Positions 13,557 through 21,763 of a stretch of 26,729 nt of DNA are shown piece after piece. Each line of letters begins with the position of its first letter. The first letter of the stretch is position 1. Location of the stretch: the NCBI RefSeq assembly GCF_001557235.1, contig NZ_LSJI01000207.1:1-26729 (forward strand), in the 5' to 3' direction. This stretch comes from Phenylobacterium sp. CCH9-H3 (GTDB lineage Bacteria > Pseudomonadota > Alphaproteobacteria > Caulobacterales > Caulobacteraceae). The notes under the pieces are model-generated. The model was not told where the DNA came from. It did no database searches and saw only the letters and a program-made list of their open reading frames with translations. The position numbers and the translations under genes are program-made.

Positions 13557-14875
13557 CCGGCGGCCTTGGCCCGCTTGCCGCCGCGCTCGATCTCCTTGAG
13601 CAGATCGTGGACATAGAGGCCGAAGTCCACCTGGATCGTGTGCCGGGCGGCCTTGTAGTAGGGCCCGAGGTGCAGCGCCTCGTCGGCCTTGGTCACCTCC
13701 GCCATCTCGGCCGGCGGCGGCGGGCGATAGCGGCCGGTCAGGTAGGCGCCCGCCAGCTTGGCCTGCTGCTCGGCGAAGTTGACCAGGGTCGGCAGCGGCT
13801 GCGCCAGGCCCATGAAGAACAGGTTCGGCACGCCGGGCTGCATCATCCGCTTGAACAGCGGGAAGCGGTTCTCGGCGTCCGGCAGCAGGGCCGGGTCCTT
13901 GAAGAAGGGGAAGCTGATCCGGTAGCCGGTGGCGTAGACGATGGCGTCCACCTCCTCGACGCTGCCGTCCTCGAACCGGACCTTCCGGCCCATCAGTTCG
14001 GCGATGTTCGGCTTGAACTTCACGTCGCCGCAGCCGGCGCGGGTCAGGAACTCGCCGGAGACGGAGGGGTGGGCTTCCAGCGGCTCGTGGTCGGGCTTGG
14101 GCAGGCCATAGTCTTCCATCCGGCCGATGGTCTTCTTGATCTTGGCGCGGGCCAGGTTGAGGCCCAGCTTGCGCGGCATCCAGTGCGGCATGGACGCCTT
14201 GTCCGCCGGACGGCCGTCCATGTACTTCGGCAGCACCCAGACCCCCCGGCGGGCGGCGACCCACAGGGTCTTGGCGATCGGGCGCTGGGAGAGCTCGGAG
14301 GCGATATCCATCGCCGAATTACCCATGCCGACGACCACGATGTTCTGGCCGCGCATGTCCACGGGATCGAACGGGTCGCGGTAGTCGTGGGCGTGGAAGG
14401 CGGGCCCGTCGAACGTGCCCGGATAGTCCGGGACCCGCGCGTCCCAGTGGTGGCCGTTGCAGACGAACAGGACGTCGTAGAGCCGCCGCTCGCCGGTCGA
14501 CAGCGTCACCGCCCACAGGCCGTCGGCGGTGCGCTCGGCCAGCTCGACCCGGGTGTCGAAGGTGATCTTCGGGCGCAGGCGGAAATGGTCCACGTAGCCG
14601 CGGAAATACTGCAGCAGCTGGGCGTGGTGGGGGAAGTCGGGCCAATCGGCCGGGACCGGATAGTCCTCGAAGGCGAGCCGCCACTTCGAGGTGTCGATGT
14701 GCAGGCTCTCGTAGCAGGCCGACAGGCCGTTGGGGTTCTTGAAGTACCAGTTGCCCCCGATGTCGTCGGACATCTCGAAGCAGTCGAAGGGCACGCCCAG
14801 GTCCTGCAGCCGCTTGGCGGTGGTGAAGCCGGAACAGCCGGCCCCGATGATGCAGGCCTTGGGCAGGGCGGTCAT
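13511..14875 (-). CDS. Flavin-containing monooxygenase (FMO/BVMO-like)
   Basis: 454 aa. The N-terminal FAD Rossmann motif GAGCSG is at 11-16 with Glu34 at the end of beta-2 and GGNW at 40-43. The FMO fingerprint FxGxxxHxxxY is present as FDGPAFHAHDY (155-165), and the NADPH Rossmann motif GMGNSA at 183-188. ATGYR sits near the C-terminal third. The enzyme would use NADPH and O2 to oxygenate a soft nucleophile (N or S) or a ketone; the substrate is unknown. I chose ATG 14875, which has GGAG 6 nt upstream; a TTG five codons earlier is an in-frame alternative. It lies 68 bp after secA on the same strand and converges on the aminotransferase with a 46-bp tail overlap. Length is typical for bacterial FMOs. 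Confidence 0.91.
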   Translation of the reverse strand: MTALPKACIIGAGCSGFTTAKRLQDLGVPFDCFEMSDDIGGNWYFKNPNGLSACYESLHIDTSKWRLAFEDYPVPADWPDFPHHAQLLQYFRGYVDHFRLRPKITFDTRVELAERTADGLWAVTLSTGERRLYDVLFVCNGHHWDARVPDYPGTFDGPAFHAHDYRDPFDPVDMRGQNIVVVGMGNSAMDIASELSQRPIAKTLWVAARRGVWVLPKYMDGRPADKASMPHWMPRKLGLNLARAKIKKTIGRMEDYGLPKPDHEPLEAHPSVSGEFLTRAGCGDVKFKPNIAELMGRKVRFEDGSVEEVDAIVYATGYRISFPFFKDPALLPDAENRFPLFKRMMQPGVPNLFFMGLAQPLPTLVNFAEQQAKLAGAYLTGRYRPPPPAEMAEVTKADEALHLGPYYKAARHTIQVDFGLYVHDLLKEIERGGKRAKAAGYALPVAARAALEPA

Positions 14876-14906
14876 GGAACGCTCCGTCAAATCAACGGAA
14901 CGATCC
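14876..14906. repeat. Near-identical 10-bp direct repeats upstream of the monooxygenase
   Basis: GGAACGCTCC (14876-14885) and GGAACGATCC (14897-14906) match at 9 of 10 positions with a 21-bp period, two helical turns. They sit immediately before the monooxygenase start, and the first contains its Shine-Dalgarno on the minus strand. They could be an operator, but no regulator gene is adjacent. Confidence 0.35.
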
Positions 14907-14943
14907 TGGCCGCCCTTACCTCACGTCCGGCAACCGGCTGCGG

Positions 14944-17715
14944 TCAGACCAGCGCGCCGTGGCAGTGCTTGAACTTCTTGCCCGAGCCGCAGGGGCAGGG
15001 CGAGTTGCGGCCGGTCTGCTCCCAGCCGTCGGGCAGGGCGGTGACCGGCAGGGCCTGGCGCTGTTCGGCCGAGATTCCGTCGGGCACGAAGCCGCGCTCG
15101 GCTTCGTTCTCGCCGGTCAGGGGATCGAGGTGCACCTCGAAGGTCTGCTGCGACGGGGGCGGCGGGGGCTCCTCGAAGGCGAACTGCACGGTCATCAGCC
15201 AGCGGGTGACGTTCTGGCGCAGGTCGACCAGCAGCTTCTCGAAGAGCGAGAAGGCCTCGGTCTTGAATTCGTTCAGCGGGTCGCGCTGGCCGTACCCACG
15301 CAGGCCGATGACGGTGCGCAGATGGTCGATGTGCATGAGGTGCTCGCGCCACTGCAGGTCGATGGTCTGCAGCAGCCAGCTCTTCTCGAGGTTGCGCATG
15401 TAGTCCGGTCCCGTCTGCGCGGTGACCATCTGATCGCGCTCCACCGCACGGGCGTCGGCGGCCGCGCGGATGCGCTCCTCGATCTCCTCGTTGGCGATGC
15501 CATCCTCGGCCGCCCACTCGGCGATCGGAAGCTGCAGGCCGAGGTAGTGCTGGACCTGGGCATCCAGGCCCTCGACGTCCCACTGCTCGGCGTAGGCCTT
15601 GGGCGGCAGGTGGCGGTTGACCAGGTCGGCGATCGTTTCGTTGCGGAACTCCGCCAGGATCTCCTGCAGATCCGTCGCTTCCATGAACTCCTGGCGCTGC
15701 TCGAACACGGCCTTGCGCTGGTCGTTGATGACGTCGTCGTACTTCAGAAGGTTCTTGCGGATTTCGTAGTTGCGCTGCTCCACGCGCTTCTGGGCGGTGG
15801 CGATGGCGCTGTTCAGCCACTTGTGGGTGATGGCCTCGCCTTCCTGGACACCGAAGGTGCGCATGATGGTGTCGAGGCGCTCGCCGGCGAAGATGCGCAG
15901 CAGGTCGTCTTCGCACGACAGGAAGAACTTGGAGTGCCCGGGGTCGCCCTGGCGACCCGTCCGGCCGCGGAGCTGGTTGTCGATCCGCCGGCTCTCGTGC
16001 CGCTCGGTGCCCAGGACGAAGAGGCCGCCGGCGGCTAGCGCCTGCTCCTTCAGGTCCTTGATGTCGGCCTCGATCTCGGCCTTCTTGTCCAGCGCCTGCT
16101 GGGGCGTGACCTCAATGCCGGCGTCGCGCTGCTCTTCCCGCCATTTGGCGAGGCGCATGTCGACGTTGCCGCCCAGCTGGATGTCGGTGCCGCGGCCGGC
16201 CATGTTGGTGGCGATGGTCACCGCGCCCGGCACCCCGGCGTCGGCCACGATGCTGGCCTCCTGCTCGTGGAAGCGGGCGTTCAGCACGTTGTGGGGGATG
16301 CCCCGGATCGTCTTGCCGTCCATCTCGAAGGTATGGGCCTTCAGGAGTTCGGACAGCTGTTCCGAGCGCTCGATGGACACTGTGCCCACCAGGATCGGCT
16401 GCTTGCGGCGGTAGCAGTCCTCGATGAGGAGGGTCACCGCCTTGTTCTTCTCGGCGGCGGTCCGATAGACCTCGTCGTCGTCGTCGATGCGCTGGACCGG
16501 CCGATTGGTCGGGATCTCGGCGACGTCCATCTTGTAGATGTCGGCGAACTCCTGGGCCTCGGTGGCGGCCGTGCCGGTCATGCCCGAGAGCTTGGAATAG
16601 AGGCGGAAGTAGTTCTGGATGGTCACCGAGGCCAGGGTCTGGTTCTCGGGCTGGACGACGGCGCCTTCCTTGGCCTCGATGGCCTGGTGCAGGCCTTCCG
16701 ACAGGCGGCGGCCGTGCATCATGCGGCCGGTGAACTCGTCGATCAGGATCACCTCGCCCGCGCGGACGATGTAATCCTTGTCGCGCACGTACATCACGTT
16801 GGCCCGCAGGGCCTGGTTGATGTGGTGCACCACCGAGATGTTCGCGGGGTCGTACAGGCCGGCCGAATCCTCGGCCAGGTGCCCGGCCGCGGCGGCCATC
16901 TCCTCGATCTTCTCCGAGCCCTCTTCGGTCAGGATCACCTGCCGCTGCTTCTCGTCGTAGTCGTAGGTGGTCTTGTCGGTGATCAGCTCCTTCACGAGCA
17001 GATCGATGGTCCGGTAGAAGTCGGAGCGGTCCTCGGTGGGGCCCGAGATGATCAGCGGCGTGCGCGCCTCGTCGATCAGGATCGAGTCCACTTCGTCGAC
17101 GATCGCGAAGTTGTGGCCGCGCTGGACCATCTCGCTGACGTCGTAGACGAGGTTGTCGCGCAGGTAGTCGAAGCCGAATTCGTTGTTGGTGCCGTAGGTG
17201 ATGTCCGAGCGGTAGGCGTCCTGCCGCTGGCCCTGGCTGAGGCCGTGGACGATCACGCCGACCGATAGGCCGAGGAAGCGGTAGACCTGGCCCATCCACT
17301 CGCTGTCGCGCTGGGCGAGGTAGTCGTTCACGGTGATGACGTGGACGCCCTTGCCCGAGAGGGCGTTCAGGTAGGTCGGCGCCGTGGCGACCAGGGTCTT
17401 GCCTTCGCCGGTCCGCATCTCGGCGATACCGCCGCGGTGCAGGATCATCCCGCCCACCAGCTGGACGTCGTAGTGGCGCTGGCCCAGGACCCGCCGGGCG
17501 GCTTCGCGCACGACGGCGAAGGCCTCTTCCAGCAGATCGTCGAGGCTCGCGCCCTTGGCGATGCGCTCCTTGAACTCCGCCGTCTTGGCCCGCAGCTGCT
17601 CGTCGGAGAGCGCCTGCATGGCGGGCTCCAGCGCCGTGATCTTGGCGACGCGGGCGTTCATGCCCTTGACCTTGCGGTCGTTGGAGGAGCCGAAGAACCG
17701 TTGGAAGATGCTCAA
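14944..17715 (-). CDS. secA: Preprotein translocase ATPase SecA
   Basis: 923 aa motor of the SecYEG export channel, cytosolic and membrane-peripheral. It opens with the conserved [11 protein letters not shown]. Walker A is MRTGEGKT (100-107), followed by DYLAQRD, the [16 protein letters not shown] box, the preprotein-crosslinking region, [10 protein letters not shown], and [16 protein letters not shown] (helicase motif VI area). The C-terminal zinc/SecB-binding tail [15 protein letters not shown] is intact. The only start that keeps the conserved N-terminus is TTG at 17715; no ATG or GTG lies in frame just upstream and the Shine-Dalgarno is poor, so initiation may be weak or regulated. Length is normal for alphaproteobacteria. 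The flavin monooxygenase follows on the same strand. A candidate promoter lies at 17785-17814. Confidence 0.98.
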   Translation of the reverse strand: MSIFQRFFGSSNDRKVKGMNARVAKITALEPAMQALSDEQLRAKTAEFKERIAKGASLDDLLEEAFAVVREAARRVLGQRHYDVQLVGGMILHRGGIAEMRTGEGKTLVATAPTYLNALSGKGVHVITVNDYLAQRDSEWMGQVYRFLGLSVGVIVHGLSQGQRQDAYRSDITYGTNNEFGFDYLRDNLVYDVSEMVQRGHNFAIVDEVDSILIDEARTPLIISGPTEDRSDFYRTIDLLVKELITDKTTYDYDEKQRQVILTEEGSEKIEEMAAAAGHLAEDSAGLYDPANISVVHHINQALRANVMYVRDKDYIVRAGEVILIDEFTGRMMHGRRLSEGLHQAIEAKEGAVVQPENQTLASVTIQNYFRLYSKLSGMTGTAATEAQEFADIYKMDVAEIPTNRPVQRIDDDDEVYRTAAEKNKAVTLLIEDCYRRKQPILVGTVSIERSEQLSELLKAHTFEMDGKTIRGIPHNVLNARFHEQEASIVADAGVPGAVTIATNMAGRGTDIQLGGNVDMRLAKWREEQRDAGIEVTPQQALDKKAEIEADIKDLKEQALAAGGLFVLGTERHESRRIDNQLRGRTGRQGDPGHSKFFLSCEDDLLRIFAGERLDTIMRTFGVQEGEAITHKWLNSAIATAQKRVEQRNYEIRKNLLKYDDVINDQRKAVFEQRQEFMEATDLQEILAEFRNETIADLVNRHLPPKAYAEQWDVEGLDAQVQHYLGLQLPIAEWAAEDGIANEEIEERIRAAADARAVERDQMVTAQTGPDYMRNLEKSWLLQTIDLQWREHLMHIDHLRTVIGLRGYGQRDPLNEFKTEAFSLFEKLLVDLRQNVTRWLMTVQFAFEEPPPPPSQQTFEVHLDPLTGENEAERGFVPDGISAEQRQALPVTALPDGWEQTGRNSPCPCGSGKKFKHCHGALV

Positions 17716-17784
17716 AGGGAATGTCCGTGAGGCGGCGATAAGGCCCTTCGCCCGCCTGGAAGAAGCGCTCTTTTGGGGCGTGGG

Positions 17785-17814
17785 TGACTTAAGGACTGCC
17801 CCCGCTCAAGTCAA
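17785..17814 (-). promoter_or_regulatory. Candidate secA promoter / inverted repeat
   Basis: On the minus strand, TTGACT (17814-17809) is followed after 16 bp by a TTAAGT hexamer, a weak sigma-70-like pair about 70-100 bp upstream of secA. The same bases form a perfect inverted repeat TGACTT (17785-17790) / AAGTCA (17808-17813). The box match is by eye and imperfect. Confidence 0.3.
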
Positions 17815-17882
17815 CGCAGCGCCCCTGTCACGAGAGGGTTCATCGCGGCGCCTGCCCCGGGTTTCGGCGGTTCGAGGCCGTT

Positions 17883-17916
17883 TGGCCCGGTCGATACGGA
17901 CGGATCGACCGGGCCA
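17883..17916 (-). terminator. Terminator-like hairpin after the diiron protein gene
   Basis: A perfect 13-bp inverted repeat, TGGCCCGGTCGAT (17883-17895) / ATCGACCGGGCCA (17904-17916), with an 8-nt loop starts 19 bp past the stop of the diiron protein gene. There is no long T tract, so it may instead stabilise the 3' end. It separates that gene from secA. Confidence 0.65.
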
Positions 17917-17934
17917 GGCTTGGCCTGGGCTGCG

Positions 17935-18846
17935 CTAGCAGAAGGCGGGGGCGACCTGCTCGAGCCGGGCGCGGGCGGCCGGGCTTACCTTGCCCATGGC
18001 GCCCAGGAAGCCCTCGTTGCGCAGCGCCGAGCCCAGGAAGGTCCAGCGCTGGGCCTGGTGCTGCGCCTGGATGAACCGCGCCCGCTCGCCGTCCGACAGC
18101 GTCCGGCCGATAGCGGCCTCGAGCGAGGCGAGATCGAGTTGCGTCTGCTGGCCGAGGCCGCCGTCGAGGAAGGCGCCGATCTCCAGGAACTCCTCCACGG
18201 CCTGCTCGACCTGGTCGGGTCGGGCGCGGGCAGCGAGTTCGAAGAACACCAGGGCGTCCAGCTTGGCGTGCTGGGACTCTTCCATCCAGTGGTGCTTGAG
18301 CAGGCTCTTGAACTGCGGATCCAGGGTGTCGTCGTCGTGGACGCTGTCCAGATAGTGCCGCTGCGTCGCCCACTCGATGCCGAGCACGAAGATCGCCAGG
18401 CTGAGGGGGCTATGGGCCCGCACCGCGGCGCCGATCTGGTCGGCCGGGCCGATGAAGCCGCACTCGCCCTCGAAGCCCTCGGTGAAGGCCTGCCGGAAGC
18501 GCACGAACAGCTCGATGTGTTTGGCCTCCTCGGCGGCGAACTGCAGCAGCGCCGGCGTGCGGTGCGTGTCCTGGCCAGGGGCCGAGGGCGCTAGGTCCTC
18601 GATCACTGGCAGGATGCACCGCTCGACGAGCTCGAACATGGCCAGGTAGCCGAAGGCCCGGATGTGGTTGAGCTTGAGCCGCTCGGCCGCCGTCAGGAAG
18701 TCGAGCTCGTCCGTGCGGGCGAAGCTCTCCGGCAGGAAGGGCTTCGAGAAGTCCATGCGCTTTTCGGGGCCGATGATGTCCTCGATGCGCCAGTTGACGG
18801 CCTTGGACATCTCCATGAGCCGTTCGTAGTTGGGTTCCAGTTTCAT
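17935..18846 (-). CDS. Ferritin-like diiron protein with AurF-type ligand spacing
   Basis: 303 aa, helical and cytosolic. Two E-E-x-x-H motifs stand out: EEAKH (106-110) and EESQH (189-193). Candidate ligands are Glu72, Glu107, His110, Glu158, His186, Glu190 and His193. Their spacing (35, 3, 48, 28, 4, 3) nearly equals that of the recalled AurF ligands 101, 136, 139, 196, 223, 227 and 230 (35, 3, 57, 27, 4, 3), including the extra seventh His typical of AurF. This points to an O2-activating diiron oxygenase, perhaps N-oxygenating or hydroxylating, rather than an iron store. ATG 18846 is preferred, with GAGGAG 8 nt upstream; a GTG 6 codons earlier overlaps that site. It follows the DUF4242 gene by 67 bp on the same strand, so the two are probably one operon. 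The substrate is unknown. Confidence 0.75.
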   Translation of the reverse strand: MKLEPNYERLMEMSKAVNWRIEDIIGPEKRMDFSKPFLPESFARTDELDFLTAAERLKLNHIRAFGYLAMFELVERCILPVIEDLAPSAPGQDTHRTPALLQFAAEEAKHIELFVRFRQAFTEGFEGECGFIGPADQIGAAVRAHSPLSLAIFVLGIEWATQRHYLDSVHDDDTLDPQFKSLLKHHWMEESQHAKLDALVFFELAARARPDQVEQAVEEFLEIGAFLDGGLGQQTQLDLASLEAAIGRTLSDGERARFIQAQHQAQRWTFLGSALRNEGFLGAMGKVSPAARARLEQVAPAFC

Positions 18847-18913
18847 TTGACGTTCTCCTCGCACGGCCCCGCGCCCCCCGGGCGCGGTCGCGACGGGTGA
18901 AGCGTGCCGCCGC

Positions 18914-19198
18914 TCAGTTGTTGGCGGTGGTTGGATCGATGATCTGCGAGATCTCGGTGATGTTGGTGACCGGGAACCCGCTCAGTTCGGCGTGGGCGTA
19001 GATCGCGTCCTCGCCATCCGCGAGGTAGATGCAAAACGTCCGATCGCCGGCGACATAGCTGTGCTGCCACTGGACGCTTCGGCCGATCTTTTCGATCGCC
19101 TGGTTCGATGCGCGAGCCGCCCCGCAAAGCTCGACGATCGACATACCGCCGACGCCGGGCATCTCTCGCTCGACCAGGTAACGTTTGAGTTGGCCCAT
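18914..19198 (-). CDS. DUF4242-family small protein
   Basis: 94 aa. The MGQLKRYLVEREMPGVGGMS opening, the CGAARASNQAIEKIG helix, VQWQHSYVAGDRTFCIYLAD and the C-terminal ISQIIDPTTANN are the pattern of DUF4242, a ferredoxin-like alpha/beta fold whose one characterised relative (SCO4226) binds nickel. No metabolic role is established. It has two Cys (25 and 56) and His46. It is the first gene of a leftward unit with the diiron protein and is divergent from a LysR regulator, so the three probably form one regulon. The Shine-Dalgarno is poor (GGGGGCGG). Confidence 0.8.
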   Translation of the reverse strand: MGQLKRYLVEREMPGVGGMSIVELCGAARASNQAIEKIGRSVQWQHSYVAGDRTFCIYLADGEDAIYAHAELSGFPVTNITEISQIIDPTTANN

Positions 19199-19260
19199 GG
19201 CGCCGCCCCCACATCACCCTTGGAATGATTGAAGTGTCGCGCCAGCGACCCCGGCGCACA

Positions 19261-19298
19261 ATCTAAACAATCTGGCGCTGACTAAAGGTTTTGCTTAG
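19261..19298. promoter_or_regulatory. Putative LysR binding site (CTAAA repeats)
   Basis: ATCTAAA (19261-19267) is followed after 10 bp by CTGACTAA (19278-19285). CTAA (19282-19285) and TTAG (19295-19298) also form an inverted repeat. CTAA-type half sites are what GcvA/AmpR-branch LysR proteins recognise. The element lies between the LysR gene and its divergent target, 41 bp before the LysR start. Confidence 0.5.
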
Positions 19299-19307
19299 GA
19301 AGGGGCC

Positions 19308-20261
19308 ATGGTCGCTCCGACATACCTGCGTTCGCTCCAGGCCCTGGAGCTCGCTGTGCGCGAGGGCTCCTTCGCGGCGGCGGCGGCGGGCCTCGGCATC
19401 ACGCCTGCCGCTGTGGGCCAGCGGGTTAAGGCCCTGGAGGACTATCTGGGCGTCGAGCTGCTGCTGCGGGGCCGGTCGGGGATCCAGGCTGCGCCGGGCC
19501 TGACCGCCGCCCTTCCGCACCTCAGCCTGGCCTTCTCGGAACTGGAGGCCGCCGCGCGCGAGCTCGAACTCCAGCGCGGCCACGAGCTGCACATCGCCGC
19601 GGCGTCGGATTTCGTCGAGCTGTGGCTGGAGCCGCGCCTGGGCGCCTTCCGAGAGACGCATCCGAACATCCGCTTCTGCATCAACGGCGAGGGCGATGCG
19701 CCGCTGCGCCTGGGCCGCGTGGACTGCGAGATCAGCTTCGGCCCCGCCCGGGCCGACGCGTCGACCGACCTTTTGTTCCGCGACTACGTCCTGCCGGTGG
19801 CGTCGCCCGAGAACACGCGGCGCACGGCGCAGCAAACGGCGCGGGCCCAGCTCGAGGGGTTCCCGCTCCTGCACCTGGACTTCTACAAGGACGATCCGGC
19901 CGGGCTGTCCTGGCCGGAGTGGGTCGCGGCCAACGACGTGGACCGCAGCGCTCCGGAGCGCGGCATGCGCTTCCGTCGCATCACCGCGGCCCTGGACGCG
20001 GTCGCGGCGAACGCGGGCGTCACCCTCTGCGGGCTGGCGCTGCTCGACGCCCATCTGGCGGCCGGCCGGATCGCGTTGCCCTATCCACTGGCCATGGGGC
20101 GCTGGAGCGAGCACGGGTTCCGCGCCCGGTTCCGTGCCGACATGGAAGGCCGCCGCCACGTCCAGCGGTTCCGCGACTGGCTGTTGCAGGAAAGCCGCGC
20201 CACGGCCGCTTGGCTGCGCGAGACGGCGGGGCGCGAACCGCCGCCGAACCTGGCGGCATGA
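19308..20261 (+). CDS. LysR-family regulator, GcvA/AmpR branch
   Basis: 317 aa. The winged HTH occupies about residues 5-64: YLRSLQALELAVREGSFAAAAAGLGITPAAVGQRVKALEDYLGVELL in register with GcvA-type proteins, though the recognition helix has VGQRVK where GcvA usually has VSRQIK. The LysR substrate domain follows (about 92-300) with DCEISFGP and ITAALDAVAANAGVTLCG. A slightly long, polar C-terminal tail ends the protein. GGAAGG lies 4-9 nt before the ATG. It is divergent from the DUF4242-diiron operon, the usual arrangement for a LysR activator with its target, with CTAA-type sites between. The thiolase gene converges on it and is less likely to be in its regulon. Confidence 0.9.
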   Translation: MVAPTYLRSLQALELAVREGSFAAAAAGLGITPAAVGQRVKALEDYLGVELLLRGRSGIQAAPGLTAALPHLSLAFSELEAAARELELQRGHELHIAAASDFVELWLEPRLGAFRETHPNIRFCINGEGDAPLRLGRVDCEISFGPARADASTDLLFRDYVLPVASPENTRRTAQQTARAQLEGFPLLHLDFYKDDPAGLSWPEWVAANDVDRSAPERGMRFRRITAALDAVAANAGVTLCGLALLDAHLAAGRIALPYPLAMGRWSEHGFRARFRADMEGRRHVQRFRDWLLQESRATAAWLRETAGREPPPNLAA

Positions 20262-20285
20262 AAAAGGGCGGCTGCGAGCCGCCCT
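20261..20285 (-). terminator. Intrinsic terminator (minus strand) of the thiolase gene
   Basis: A perfect 9-bp stem AGGGCGGCT (20265-20273) / AGCCGCCCT (20277-20285) with a GCG loop is followed on the minus strand by five T (20261-20265). It ends the leftward thiolase transcript. It also abuts the LysR stop, so it could act on that transcript too, but without a T tract on that side. Confidence 0.8.
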
Positions 20286-20311
20286 CTCCACCGCTCGGGC
20301 GAGTGTATCGA

Positions 20312-20336
20312 GCCCCTCTCCCGACCGGAGAGGGGC
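20312..20336. repeat. Palindromic CCCCTCTCC element, REP-like
   Basis: GCCCCTCTCC (20312-20321) pairs perfectly with GGAGAGGGGC (20327-20336) around a 5-nt loop, 8 bp past the thiolase stop. This type of CTCTCC/GGAGAG palindrome is often dispersed in proteobacterial intergenic DNA, and it could also be a second terminator stem. Only one copy is in the window. Confidence 0.6.
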
Positions 20337-20344
20337 CCTAAGTC

Positions 20345-21514
20345 CTAGTAGACTTCGAACAGGCCGGCGCCGCCCATGCCGCCGCCGATGCACATGGACA
20401 CGACCACGTGCTTGGCGCCGCGGCGCTTGCCTTCCTGCAGGATGTGGCCCGCGAGGCGCGCGCCGGTCATGCCGAAGGGGTGGCCGATGGCGATGGAACC
20501 GCCATTGACGTTGTACTTCTCGGGATCGATGCCCAGCTTGTCGCGGCTGTAGAGGCACTGGCTGGCGAAGGCTTCGTTCAGCTCCCACAGGTCGATGTCA
20601 TCGACCTTCAGGCCGTGGCGTTCCAGCAGGCGCGGGATGGCGAACACCGGGCCGATGCCCATTTCGTCGGGCTCGCAGCCGGCCACGGCCCAGCCTTTGA
20701 ACACGCCCAGGGGCGAAAGGCCCCGACGCTCGGCTTCCTTGCCTTCCATGATGACCACGGCGGCGGCGCCGTCCGAGAGCTGGGAGGCGTTGCCGGCGGT
20801 GATGAACTTGCCCTCGCCCATAACCGGCTGCAGCTTCTGCAGGCCTTCGAGCGTGGTGTCGGGGCGGTTGCACTCGTCGCGGTCCACGACGTAGTCGACG
20901 ATGGACTCTTCCTTCGTGGCCTTGTCGACCGTCTTCATCTTGGTCTTCATCGGGACGATCTCGTCCGCGAACTTGTTCGCCTGCTGGGCGGCGGCCATGC
21001 GGCGCTGGCTCTCCAGCGAATACTCGTCCTGATATTCGCGGCTGACGTTGTAACGCTGGGCCACGATGTCGGCGGTGTCGATCATCGCCATGAAGATCGC
21101 CGGGTGCATCTTGGTCAGCTCGGGATCGAAGTTGTTCGGGCCCGTGCCCATGTTCGGCATCGAGATCGACTCCACGCCGCCGGCCACGACCACCGGGGCG
21201 CCGTCGTTGCGGACGTGGTTCGCCGCCATGGCGATGGTCTGCAGGCCCGACGAGCAGAAGCGGTTCACGGTCACGCCCGAGGCGGTCACCGGCAGGCCGG
21301 CCAGCAGGCCCGCCTGGCGCGCGAGGTTGCCGCCGCCGTGGGCGACGTTGCCCAGGAACACGTCCTCGATGTCGCCGCCGTCCACGCCCGCCTTGGCCAC
21401 CGCATGCTTCACCGCGTGGGCGGCGATGGAGACGGTGGGCGTCATGTTGAAACCGCCGCGGCCGGACTTGGCCAGGCCGGTACGGGCATAGGAAACGACG
21501 ACGGCTTCACGCAT
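20345..21514 (-). CDS. Acetyl-CoA acyltransferase (thiolase)
   Basis: 389 aa cytosolic thiolase. All catalytic residues are present: nucleophile Cys87 in [12 protein letters not shown], His345 in [16 protein letters not shown] and Cys375 in [22 protein letters not shown] (310-319) supplies the Asn-Glu-Ala-Phe motif. This fits a degradative 3-ketoacyl-CoA thiolase that releases acetyl-CoA in beta-oxidation, though thiolase subtypes cannot be separated safely by eye. The start is ATG 21514 with GGGAGG 10 nt upstream; the TTG six codons earlier is less likely. It is a single-gene unit closed by two hairpins. No other beta-oxidation gene is in the window. Confidence 0.93.
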   Translation of the reverse strand: MREAVVVSYARTGLAKSGRGGFNMTPTVSIAAHAVKHAVAKAGVDGGDIEDVFLGNVAHGGGNLARQAGLLAGLPVTASGVTVNRFCSSGLQTIAMAANHVRNDGAPVVVAGGVESISMPNMGTGPNNFDPELTKMHPAIFMAMIDTADIVAQRYNVSREYQDEYSLESQRRMAAAQQANKFADEIVPMKTKMKTVDKATKEESIVDYVVDRDECNRPDTTLEGLQKLQPVMGEGKFITAGNASQLSDGAAAVVIMEGKEAERRGLSPLGVFKGWAVAGCEPDEMGIGPVFAIPRLLERHGLKVDDIDLWELNEAFASQCLYSRDKLGIDPEKYNVNGGSIAIGHPFGMTGARLAGHILQEGKRRGAKHVVVSMCIGGGMGGAGLFEVY

Positions 21515-21763
21515 TTGGAATAGTCCTCCCAACGAAATGGATTTTTGAGCCCTCGGTCGGGGCCCGGAAAACTCGCCGGCACCTTTGCATCCCGGCGGGA
21601 AAATGGCCAGCCGGGCGAAGCGAATTCTGGTTCCGGTTTGCGGCGCCCGCGGGCGCGGGCTCGCGCCGGATGCGAAAGGGCTTCCCCTTTCCAGGGTCGC
21701 GCACTAGGGGGACGGGCGGCGTCCGCCGACGCCGCGCCTCCGCCCCTCCGCAGGGATGACCCG
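21515..21763. other. 249-bp divergent intergenic region, thiolase / parvulin
   Basis: No supported gene. It contains a perfect 14-bp palindrome GCGCCCGCGGGCGC (21643-21656) and a hairpin GAAAGGG (21674-21680) / CCCTTTC (21685-21691) with a 4-nt loop. Both are likely leader or promoter structures for one of the flanking divergent genes. An in-frame upward extension of the parvulin gene here has no lipoprotein or domain sense. Confidence 0.5.

Noticed and set aside
21545..21763. N-terminal extension of the parvulin gene
   Set aside because: It would bury the lipoprotein signal peptide behind about 70 Arg/Pro-rich residues; ATG 21764 has its own ribosome-binding site.
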